Below, piece by piece: positions 1-7,067 of a stretch of DNA of 64,000 bases (the first letter of the stretch is position 1; each line of letters starts with the position of its first letter). Below the pieces are notes generated by a model, which worked only from the letters and a program-made list of their open reading frames with translations, ran no database searches and was not told the DNA's origin. Origin of the DNA: JBBIOU01 sp037443205 (GTDB taxonomy: Bacteria > Bacteroidota > Bacteroidia > Flavobacteriales_D > UBA2798); contig JBBIOU010000015.1 of assembly GCA_037443205.1 (NCBI GenBank), positions 18,164 through 82,163 of the forward strand, written 5' to 3'. A program made the position numbers and the translations under genes.

Positions 1-590
1 CAAATTGTACAGTTACTCTTGATACCAATATTTATATTAACACTGCCCCGCCTGTATCATCGTTTACTCATAATGCACCGCAATGCTTAGGTCGGGGAGC
101 TGTTAGTTTTTATAACCAATCATATCCGGGCGATACAGCTATGCCAATCATAAACTGGGTTTGGGATTTTGGAGACGGTAATATCATTACTGATACTGCA
201 CAACTTAATCATGATCACATCTATGCCGATTCAGGCAACTACGAAGTATCGCTGATTGTAACTGCTTTAAACGGTTGTAAAGACACCTTAAATACCAGTA
301 TATATATTGAAGAACCTTATAAACTTTTTATACCCAATGTATTTTCTCCTAATAGCGACAATGTAAATGACTATTTTAAAGTATTAACCGGATGCATCAA
401 TGAACTGGTAGTTGATATTTACGACCGTTGGGGAAATTACGTGTATGGGTACAATGATAAAAATGGTAAATGGGATGGCTTGAGGGATAATAAGAAGGCA
501 GATGATGGTGTATATTATTACATTGTTAAAGTAACCGACAGAGATAATGTGATGCAGGTTTATACCGGCACGGTAACCTTAATTCGTTAA
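1..590 (+). CDS. T9SS cargo protein, C-terminal end (PKD + gliding-motility C-terminal domain); 5' end outside window
   Basis: The reading frame is open from base 3 to the stop at 588-590, so only the last ~195 residues of a larger protein are present; the internal ATG at 141 is not the true start. A PKD-type beta-sandwich is visible from the WDFGDG motif. The last ~90 residues form the gliding-motility-associated (CHU_C, type B) sorting domain: FIPNVFSPNSDNVNDYF, then IYDRWGNYVY, then the terminal VTLIR. In the family this domain directs outer-membrane export through the type IX secretion system to the cell surface. No PorP/SprF gene follows directly, unlike the other three such genes here. 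The cargo function itself is unknown because the N-terminal part is missing. Confidence 0.88.
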   Translation, partial: NCTVTLDTNIYINTAPPVSSFTHNAPQCLGRGAVSFYNQSYPGDTAMPIINWVWDFGDGNIITDTAQLNHDHIYADSGNYEVSLIVTALNGCKDTLNTSIYIEEPYKLFIPNVFSPNSDNVNDYFKVLTGCINELVVDIYDRWGNYVYGYNDKNGKWDGLRDNKKADDGVYYYIVKVTDRDNVMQVYTGTVTLIR

Positions 591-780
591 CCCTCTACTA
601 CAAATCAGTAAGTTTACCCTAAAATTGTTCAGGCTTTTTCATAGCAAGTTGAACCTGTGTTAATCGCAAAATTGTCATTTGCCAACGAATTTTTCGTAGG
701 CAGATGCAAGTGTTTAAGAATGTGGGCGGTATGGGGGTTAATACGCCCCTCCATCTCCCCCAAAGGGGGAGAGCATATAA
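591..780. other. Intergenic spacer with short hairpins
   Basis: This convergent spacer between the T9SS cargo gene and hisC has no ORF of note. It holds an imperfect hairpin at 680-702 (TGCC..CGA / TCG..GGCA) and a perfect one at 755-771 (CTCCCCC, loop AAA, GGGGGAG). Neither is followed by a T-run on either strand, so I do not call them intrinsic terminators, though one could end transcription of either neighbour. Confidence 0.5.
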
Positions 781-833
781 AATATTAGACATCCGGCTTG
801 CCGGGAAAAAAGTGTAATGACTTTTTGGGGTTA
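781..833. repeat. Short dispersed repeat, copy A
   Basis: The segment starts AATATT, has a CCGGC-TT-GCCGG hairpin at 793-804, then an A-run and GTGTAATGACTTTTTGGGG (812-830). The same string, GTGTAATGACTTTTTTGGG, preceded by AATATT..CGG and an A-run, occurs at 33096-33141. Copy A runs into the stop codon of hisC (831-833). Its function is unknown. Confidence 0.5.
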
Positions 834-1865
834 ATACTGTTTGAGTATTTGCAGTAACTTTAAATTCTCCTCCATGGTACCAATGGTTATTCTAAGACAA
901 TTTTCGCATAGAGGTGTTTTTGTTCTGTTTCTGACAATTATACCATGGCGCATCAAATCGGCAAAAATTTTATGCGCATCTTTAAATTTAACGAGTAAAA
1001 AATTAGCATCACTGGGATAAACTTTTTCAACTATAGAATACGTCTTTAAAATATTTTCTACCACTTGTTTTTGAGCTAAAACAGCTTTCACCCAACTGTC
1101 TTTTTGTGCCACATTATTGATAGCCTCAATAGCAATTTTTTGTGTAAGTTGATTTATATTATAAGGTGGTTTTATTTGATGCAAAATTTTGATAATTTCT
1201 TCAGATGCAGACAACATACCCAGCCTGATTGCAGCCAAACCCCATGCCTTAGAAAATGTTTGCAATACAATAAGATTAGGACACGAATTTAACTGCAATA
1301 GATAACTGCTATGCGAGGAAAAGTCTGCATAAGCTTCATCTATAACTACTATACCTTCGAAATTTTGAAGTATAAAATTAATTTTAATACTGCTGTAAGC
1401 ATTGCCGGTAGGGTTATTGGGCGAACATAAAAAAATTAATTTAGTGTTGTTATCTATGGCTTTAAAAATAGCTTCCGTATCGGGTTGAAAATCGTCTTTC
1501 AATAAAACAGATTTAACTGCCACATCATTAATTTGAGCTGATACTTTATACATGCCATAGGTTGGCTCAACGATGAGCACATTATCTTTACCGGGATTGC
1601 AAAATGTGCGATAAATGAGATCTATTGCCTCATCACTGCCATTTGTAAGCAAAATATTTTCTGGCTGAATGCCTTTAATTGCCGAAACTTTAATTTTTAA
1701 TTCCTTATGATGAGGGTCGGGATAACGGTTTAATCCGGTATTAAATGGGCTCTCGTTAGCATCTAAATAAATATCTGCCTTGCCTTGATACTCATCGCGT
1801 GCCGTAGAGTAAGGAACGATTGCTTTAATATTTTTTCGCAGTACTTTTTCTAAATTAAAACCCAT
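831..1865 (-). CDS. hisC: Histidinol-phosphate aminotransferase
   Basis: This 344-residue fold-type I PLP aminotransferase converts imidazole-acetol phosphate and glutamate to histidinol phosphate in histidine biosynthesis. Visible are the substrate/PLP segment CSPNNPTGN (~148-156), the PLP aspartate segment VVIDEAYADF (~173-182), the Schiff-base lysine K206 in TFSKAWG, and the C-terminal arginine in LRITIGT. The length is normal. It is the third gene of a leftward hisG-hisD-hisC run, 59 bp after hisD. No further his gene follows in this window, so hisB, H, A, F and IE must lie elsewhere if the pathway is complete. Confidence 0.95.
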   Translation of the reverse strand: MGFNLEKVLRKNIKAIVPYSTARDEYQGKADIYLDANESPFNTGLNRYPDPHHKELKIKVSAIKGIQPENILLTNGSDEAIDLIYRTFCNPGKDNVLIVEPTYGMYKVSAQINDVAVKSVLLKDDFQPDTEAIFKAIDNNTKLIFLCSPNNPTGNAYSSIKINFILQNFEGIVVIDEAYADFSSHSSYLLQLNSCPNLIVLQTFSKAWGLAAIRLGMLSASEEIIKILHQIKPPYNINQLTQKIAIEAINNVAQKDSWVKAVLAQKQVVENILKTYSIVEKVYPSDANFLLVKFKDAHKIFADLMRHGIIVRNRTKTPLCENCLRITIGTMEENLKLLQILKQY

Positions 1866-1924
1866 GCATTACACAAATAAAAAGCCTAAGATAAAGAAAT
1901 ATGCCGGTTAATTCGCATGAGCGG

Positions 1925-3220
1925 TTAATTTCGGTTTATCTTATTTAAACGGATACTGACAGCGTTTTTATGTGCTGTAAGATTTTCGGCTGCTGCCATA
2001 GTTTCGATAGTTTGCCCGAGCGATTGCAAACCTTTTGGACTAATACGTTGATAAGTTATTTTTTTTACAAAACTATCTAATGATACTCCGCTATATGCTT
2101 TAGCAAAACCATTGGTAGGTAAAGTATGATTCGTTCCTGATGCGTAGTCACCGGCACTTTCGGGAGTGTAAATCCCTAAAAACACACTGCCTGCATTAAC
2201 TATTTCTTCGAGATAATCACCTTCGTCATTTACCATAATTATTAAATGTTCGGGAGCGTATTCATTAACAAAAGCTATAGCTTGTTCTTTATTTTGAAAC
2301 ACTACTGCAAAACTATTTTTCAGTGATTTTTCTATGATTTCTCTACGTTCTAAGATTTGGAGTTGCTGTTTTATAGCTGCATTAACCTGATTGACCATTT
2401 TTTCATTAAATGTAACCAATACACACTGGCTGTCGGTTCCGTGTTCGGCTTGGGCAAGCAAATCGGCAGCAATAAATTCAGCATCAGCGCTGTCATCTGC
2501 CAGAACCAATACTTCTGAAGGACCTGCCGGTAAATCAATAGCTACACCTTTACGTTGAGCATATTGTTTTGCTGCGGTTACATATTGATTACCCGGACCA
2601 AAAATTTTACTTACTGCCGGAATACTTTCGGTACCGTAGGTTAAAGCTGCTATGGCCTGTATTCCACCTGCTTTTACTATTTTTTTTATTCCGCAAAGTT
2701 CGGCTGAATACAGAATGGCCGGATGAATATTTTTTTCTTTATCAGCCGGAGTAGTTAAAATCACCTCTTTACAACCTGCTATTTTTGCCGGTATCCCGAG
2801 CATTAATACAGTTGAAAATAATGGCGCTGTTCCTCCCGGAATGTATAATCCTACCTTTTCTATTGCTTTGCTTTCGCGCCAACAGCTTACACCGGGGATA
2901 ACTTCTACCTGTTTTAATCTTTCTTTTTGTGATGCATGAAACTTTTCAATGTTATTATAAGCAACATCTATGGCATTTTTAAGTTGTCTGTTAAGTTTAG
3001 ACGAAGCATTTTTTACTTCTTCTGCCGATACGAATAACTCTTCTATTTCTATACCTTCATAGCGCTTTATGTTTTTTTTAACCGCACGGTCGCCCATAGA
3101 TTTTACTTCATTAAATATAATCGAAACCGTATCTTCTAATTGTGTATTTTCTGTTTCCGGACGCGCACATAACTCTTTCCATTTGCTTTCTGCCGGGTTA
3201 ACAATCATTCTAATCATCAC
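1925..3220 (-). CDS. hisD: Histidinol dehydrogenase
   Basis: This 431-residue zinc enzyme performs the last two NAD-dependent oxidations from histidinol to histidine. It shows the family segments YIPGGTAPLFSTVLM (~126-140), KIFGPGNQYVTAAK (~205-218), GPSEVLVLAD (~233-242) and the catalytic Glu-His pair in AEHGTDSQ (E259, H260). Later EHLII and the SAGDYASGTNH segment carry zinc and substrate ligands. The start is either of two adjacent ATGs (MMIRMIV). It lies 100 bp downstream of hisG, a rather wide gap for one operon, but same strand and pathway. Confidence 0.96.
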   Translation of the reverse strand: MMIRMIVNPAESKWKELCARPETENTQLEDTVSIIFNEVKSMGDRAVKKNIKRYEGIEIEELFVSAEEVKNASSKLNRQLKNAIDVAYNNIEKFHASQKERLKQVEVIPGVSCWRESKAIEKVGLYIPGGTAPLFSTVLMLGIPAKIAGCKEVILTTPADKEKNIHPAILYSAELCGIKKIVKAGGIQAIAALTYGTESIPAVSKIFGPGNQYVTAAKQYAQRKGVAIDLPAGPSEVLVLADDSADAEFIAADLLAQAEHGTDSQCVLVTFNEKMVNQVNAAIKQQLQILERREIIEKSLKNSFAVVFQNKEQAIAFVNEYAPEHLIIMVNDEGDYLEEIVNAGSVFLGIYTPESAGDYASGTNHTLPTNGFAKAYSGVSLDSFVKKITYQRISPKGLQSLGQTIETMAAAENLTAHKNAVSIRLNKINRN

Positions 3221-3320
3221 TGTAAAATTTTAAATTTCTTACTCATTTCGGATTGCAAAGCTACATCTTAGAAAATAATCTTCAAATATTAAATGATAGG
3301 TATAAACAAAAAACTTGACA

Positions 3321-4172
3321 TCATAAAACCATTTTTTCGATAGGAACAATTAATATTCCCTGTGCGCCTGCCTCTTTTAATTTATCAATTATTTCCCAAA
3401 ATTGATCTTCCTGAATAACCGAATGTACAGAGCTCCATCCTTCAATAGCCAAGGGCAAAACCGTAGGGCTTTTCATTCCGGGTAAGATGGCAAAAATATC
3501 CTGCAATTTATGGTTAGGAGCATTCAACAGTACGTATTTATTACTTTCTGCGTTTATTACTGCTTTTATACGAAAAAGCAGTTTTTCTATCAGGATACTT
3601 TTTTCGGGGTTTATTTGTTTACTGCCTATCAGTGCCGCCTGCGATTGGAATACCTTTTCTACTTCTATTAATCCGTTGCTGAATAAGGTGCTGCCTGAAC
3701 TTACAATATCACAAATACCTTCGGCTAAACCTATACCCGGTGCAATTTCTACCGATCCGCTGATTTCGTGTATCTGCGCCTTGATGCCATTTTTTTTCAA
3801 AAAATCACTTAATATCACCGGATATGAGGTAGCTATTCGCTTACCCTGAAAATAACTAAGCCCTGTATAATTTTCGTTTTTAGCGATAGCAAGCGACAAA
3901 CGGCATTTGCCAAAACCTAATGGCAGCAGCTGCGTAACATTTTTTTGTTTTTCGGCAATTACATTTTGCCCAACAATGCCAATATCGGCCACGCCATCTT
4001 GTACATATTCAGGTATATCGTCATCACGTAAAAAAAGTACTTCCATATCAAAATTTTGGGCTGCGCTTTTAAGTACATTGTTTCCGTTGTTAACTTTTAT
4101 ACCACATTGCTCCAGGAGTTCGAGCGACTTTTCGCTGAGTCTGCCGGATTTTTGGATAGCTAATCGTATCAT
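3321..4172 (-). CDS. hisG: ATP phosphoribosyltransferase, long form
   Basis: HisG catalyses the committed step, condensation of ATP with PRPP. At 283 residues this is the long form, with two periplasmic-binding-like catalytic domains and a C-terminal ACT-like domain (~205-283) for histidine feedback, so no HisZ partner is needed. Visible family segments are the N-terminal RLAIQKSGRLSEKS and the PRPP loop region EGICDIVSSGSTL (~150-162). It is the first gene of the his cluster, preceded by a leader peptide and attenuator, so expression is probably set by histidyl-tRNA supply as well as by allostery. Confidence 0.96.
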   Translation of the reverse strand: MIRLAIQKSGRLSEKSLELLEQCGIKVNNGNNVLKSAAQNFDMEVLFLRDDDIPEYVQDGVADIGIVGQNVIAEKQKNVTQLLPLGFGKCRLSLAIAKNENYTGLSYFQGKRIATSYPVILSDFLKKNGIKAQIHEISGSVEIAPGIGLAEGICDIVSSGSTLFSNGLIEVEKVFQSQAALIGSKQINPEKSILIEKLLFRIKAVINAESNKYVLLNAPNHKLQDIFAILPGMKSPTVLPLAIEGWSSVHSVIQEDQFWEIIDKLKEAGAQGILIVPIEKMVL

Positions 4173-4201
4173 AATTACATTTTATTATCAGGTTGTTAAA
4201 C

Positions 4202-4232
4202 AAAAAACCCCCTGCTGTTTGAGCAGAGGGTT
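4202..4232 (-). terminator. his attenuator terminator hairpin
   Basis: Read leftward, the RNA is AACCCUCUGCU (4232-4222), loop CAAAC, AGCAGGGGGUU (4216-4206), then a U-run from the A-tract at 4207-4202. All eleven positions pair if one U-G wobble is allowed; on the plus strand the same position would be a C-A mismatch, which supports the leftward orientation. It sits about 30 nt before the hisG start codon. I infer that it stops transcription before hisG when histidine is plentiful. Confidence 0.82.
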
Positions 4233-4282
4233 AAAAAATATCATTTGATTAAAACAAAAACCGCCACTGCTCACAAGGTGAG
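4220..4282 (-). promoter_or_regulatory. his leader antiterminator and protector hairpin
   Basis: TGAGCAG (4273-4267, beginning at the leader-peptide stop codon) is complementary to CTGCTCA (4226-4220), which is the 5' arm of the terminator; two more GC pairs follow a single mismatch. The same TGAG is also paired in a small leader hairpin CTCAC-CTT-GTGAG (4282-4270). These three structures are mutually exclusive, as in classical ribosome-mediated attenuation. Confidence 0.7.
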
Positions 4283-4315
4283 TTTAAAATAATGGTGATG
4301 TTTTTGCATAATCAT
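4271..4315 (-). CDS. hisL: his operon leader peptide
   Basis: A 14-codon ORF reads MIMQKHHHYFKLTL and stop, with three consecutive His codons (4300-4292); initiation at the second Met (4309) would give 12 residues. It ends inside the structure that can become the antiterminator. A ribosome stalled at the His codons would cover the protector hairpin and free TGAGCAG to disrupt the terminator. Too short for gene finders; the His run, placement and RNA folds together make the case. Confidence 0.8.
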   Translation of the reverse strand: MIMQKHHHYFKLTL

Positions 4316-4319
4316 AGTG

Positions 4320-4327
4320 CAAAAATA
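4320..4327 (-). promoter_or_regulatory. Probable -7 promoter element for hisG operon
   Basis: TATTTTTG on the minus strand matches the Bacteroidetes -7 consensus TAnnTTTG. It would place the transcript start at or within a few bases of the leader-peptide ATG (4315), so the leader peptide may be translated from a leaderless or nearly leaderless RNA. No convincing -33 TTTG is seen. Confidence 0.5.
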
Positions 4328-4399
4328 ATAAAAAATTATTTGCTGGTTAAGGTTTTGATACACTATTTATCTCTATTCATCGTTTGTTTATAGTTTTAT

Positions 4400-4407
4400 T
4401 ACATTTG
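4400..4407 (+). promoter_or_regulatory. Probable -7 promoter element for TonB-dependent receptor
   Basis: TACATTTG matches TAnnTTTG exactly. It ends only five bases before the GTG start at 4413, so the predicted mRNA starts at or almost at the start codon. No good -33 TTTG is present at the usual spacing. Confidence 0.5.
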
Positions 4408-4412
4408 AACCC

Positions 4413-6977
4413 GTGTTTAACATTTTCCGGATATTTTTTTTACCAGTATTAATTTTACTCTTGCAGGCTTATGTATTATTTTCTCAAAATACTGCTACCC
4501 TTAAAGGCATTGTATTTAGCGAACTTAAAGAGCCGGTAAAACAAGCAGCCATAGGAATAGAAAAAAATAAAGCCATAACATTTACAGATAGCAGCGGGTA
4601 TTTTACAATAAAAGTACCGGCTAATAAAAAAATAACACTTTATATTTCTCACCCTTCGTACGAAAACAAGCAATTAAATTATTTGCTCAAAGAAAATGAT
4701 GTGTTAGAAACAAAAATTGAATTGAGCATAAAAACACTACAAGATATTGATGTGTATGGGAAAAAGAAAGATGTTTTTAGCGGGGAAGATTATTTTAAAA
4801 TTGATCCCCGTACGGCACCGATGCTTATACCCGGAGTAGAATCAATTATTAAAACAGCCGGGTTAGGCGTACGCTCTAATAACGAAATGAGTTCACAATA
4901 CTCGGTTAGAGGAGGTAATTTTGACGAAAACCTGGTTTATGTAAACGGGATAGAGATATACAGACCATTTTTGGTTAGGGCCGGCCAACAAGAAGGTTTA
5001 AGTTTTATTAACCCTGATATGGTTGAACAAGTTTTCTTTTCGGCAGGTGGCTTTGAAGCACGTTATGGCGATAAATTATCATCGGTTTTAGATATTCAGT
5101 ATAAACGGCCTACCGAAAAAATATCCGGTTCAGCATCCCTTGGTTTAATGGATGGTTCTTTGCATCTGGCCGGAAAAACAAAAAACAACAGGTTTACACA
5201 CCTTACAGGTATACGTTACAGAAACAATTCATATATTTTAAATTCATTGCCTACAAAAGGTGACTACCGACCTATATTTGCCGATGCCCAAACTTTGCTT
5301 ACCTACTCTCTCAGCGATAGTTGGGATGTCAGCTTATTGGCTCATTACTCGGATAACATCTTTCGCTTTGTGCCCCAAACACGCGAAAGCGAATTTGGCA
5401 CAATTAATCAGGCTCTAAAACTTATAGTTTATTACGAGGGTCAGGAAATTACCCGATACAAAAATTATACAACAGCCATCAGTACCAATATCAAAAAGAA
5501 AAAATACACTCTTAATTTCAATACTTCTTTTTTTAGAAGCATAGAGCAAGAATATTTTGATATTTTAGGCCAATACCGTTTAGCCGAGTTAAACCGCGAT
5601 TTAGGTTCGGATGAGTTTGGAGAAATATTATTTATCAGAGGCATCGGCACTTATCTGAACCATGCCCGAAACAAATTGGACGCTTTGATATACAACGCCT
5701 CACATAACGGCACCTATTTACTTAAAAAAGGGAGTTTACTTTGGGGAGTAAAATATCAGGCAGAAATTATTAACGACCGGCTAAGCGAATGGAATTTTAT
5801 AGACTCTGCCGGTTTTTCAATTCCTCAGCAACCCGCTGATCAAATTATCTTACAAGACGTAATAAAATCTAACGTTAAACTGCAATCATACAGAATAAGC
5901 GAATACCTGCAATATAAACGCACAAAATTTATACAACAAGTTAAATCTTACAACGACTCAATATTCAATTCACAAGGCTCGATAGATTTTCATGTAGGTG
6001 TAAGAGGTCATTACTGGAGTTTAAACAATCAATTTGTTATTGCGCCAAGGGCGGGTATTGTATTTATTCCAAATTGGTATAAACGAAGTATAGATACCAT
6101 TAAAAGAATTAATACTGTATTGCGATTAACGGGCGGTTATTACTACCAACCCCCGTTTTACAGAGAATTAAGAGATTTTTCGGGTAACCTAAATAAAAAT
6201 TTATTGGCACAACGCTCTATACACTTTATTGCCGGTGGAGATATTTATTTTAATTTATGGGAACGCACTTTTAAATTTACCTCAGAGATATACTACAAAC
6301 ACTTAAATTTTGTTGTACCCTACGAAGTAGACAATGTACGTTTACGTTATTTTGCCAACAATGATGCAAGGGGATACGCAGCCGGCTGGGATTTTAAAAT
6401 AAACGGAGAATTTATTAAAGGAATAGAGTCGTGGGCTACTCTATCCTTTTTACAAACACGTGAAGACATAAAAAACGATTCTTATACACATTATTATAAT
6501 TCGGACGGAGAAAGAATTATTCCCGGATATACCTTTAATAATGTCGCGGTAGATTCTGCAACATTTTATCCGGGCTATATTCCCCGACCAACCGACCAAT
6601 TGTTTTCTTTTAATTTATTTTTTCAGGATGAAATGCCCGGATTAGAACAATTTAAAGTACATCTAAATATGCAATTTGCCAGCGGACTACCCTTTGGACC
6701 ACCCGACCATCTGCGTTATAAAGACACCTTGCGCACAACCTGGTACCGAAGAGTTGATATTGGTTTCAGTTATCAATTTTTTAGTAAACGCGATAAAACA
6801 AAAATGCACGAATATAAAATTAAAGATCTGTGGCTTAGTTTGGAAGTGTTTAATTTATTGGGTATATTTAATACCATATCATACAACTGGATAGAAGATG
6901 CTGCCGGGTTAAGTTATGCCGTTCCTAATTATCTTACCGCCAGAAGAATTAACTTAAAAATGATAGTAAAATTTTAA
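4413..6977 (+). CDS. TonB-dependent receptor with CarboxypepD-like N-terminal domain
   Basis: An 854-residue outer-membrane receptor. A signal peptide (to ~residue 25, ending LFSQ) is followed by a CarboxypepD_reg-like beta-sandwich (~28-105, TLKGIVFSELKEPVKQA), a plug domain (~125-220, with QYSVRGGNFDENLVYVNG) and a long barrel ending INLKMIVKF. This family imports large or scarce nutrients, energised by TonB-ExbBD; the substrate cannot be told. No SusD partner follows, so it is not a Sus-type polysaccharide pair. The start is GTG; there is no in-frame ATG that would keep the signal peptide. Confidence 0.92.
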   Translation: MFNIFRIFFLPVLILLLQAYVLFSQNTATLKGIVFSELKEPVKQAAIGIEKNKAITFTDSSGYFTIKVPANKKITLYISHPSYENKQLNYLLKENDVLETKIELSIKTLQDIDVYGKKKDVFSGEDYFKIDPRTAPMLIPGVESIIKTAGLGVRSNNEMSSQYSVRGGNFDENLVYVNGIEIYRPFLVRAGQQEGLSFINPDMVEQVFFSAGGFEARYGDKLSSVLDIQYKRPTEKISGSASLGLMDGSLHLAGKTKNNRFTHLTGIRYRNNSYILNSLPTKGDYRPIFADAQTLLTYSLSDSWDVSLLAHYSDNIFRFVPQTRESEFGTINQALKLIVYYEGQEITRYKNYTTAISTNIKKKKYTLNFNTSFFRSIEQEYFDILGQYRLAELNRDLGSDEFGEILFIRGIGTYLNHARNKLDALIYNASHNGTYLLKKGSLLWGVKYQAEIINDRLSEWNFIDSAGFSIPQQPADQIILQDVIKSNVKLQSYRISEYLQYKRTKFIQQVKSYNDSIFNSQGSIDFHVGVRGHYWSLNNQFVIAPRAGIVFIPNWYKRSIDTIKRINTVLRLTGGYYYQPPFYRELRDFSGNLNKNLLAQRSIHFIAGGDIYFNLWERTFKFTSEIYYKHLNFVVPYEVDNVRLRYFANNDARGYAAGWDFKINGEFIKGIESWATLSFLQTREDIKNDSYTHYYNSDGERIIPGYTFNNVAVDSATFYPGYIPRPTDQLFSFNLFFQDEMPGLEQFKVHLNMQFASGLPFGPPDHLRYKDTLRTTWYRRVDIGFSYQFFSKRDKTKMHEYKIKDLWLSLEVFNLLGIFNTISYNWIEDAAGLSYAVPNYLTARRINLKMIVKF

Positions 6978-7034
6978 CCCACCTAATTATCTGTTAATAT
7001 TCTTACGCATAAAACTTTAACCTGCTAATTTTCC

Positions 7035-7042
7035 TATATTTG
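7035..7042 (+). promoter_or_regulatory. Probable -7 promoter element for yfhO-type gene
   Basis: TATATTTG matches TAnnTTTG, 25 bases before the ATG at 7068. It probably drives the YfhO-glycosyltransferase run. Confidence 0.5.
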
Positions 7043-7067
7043 AACCCCTCTATCTAAAATAATTCTA

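Noticed and set aside
755..771. CTCCCCC-AAA-GGGGGAG hairpin as an intrinsic terminator
   Set aside because: No T-run follows on either strand.
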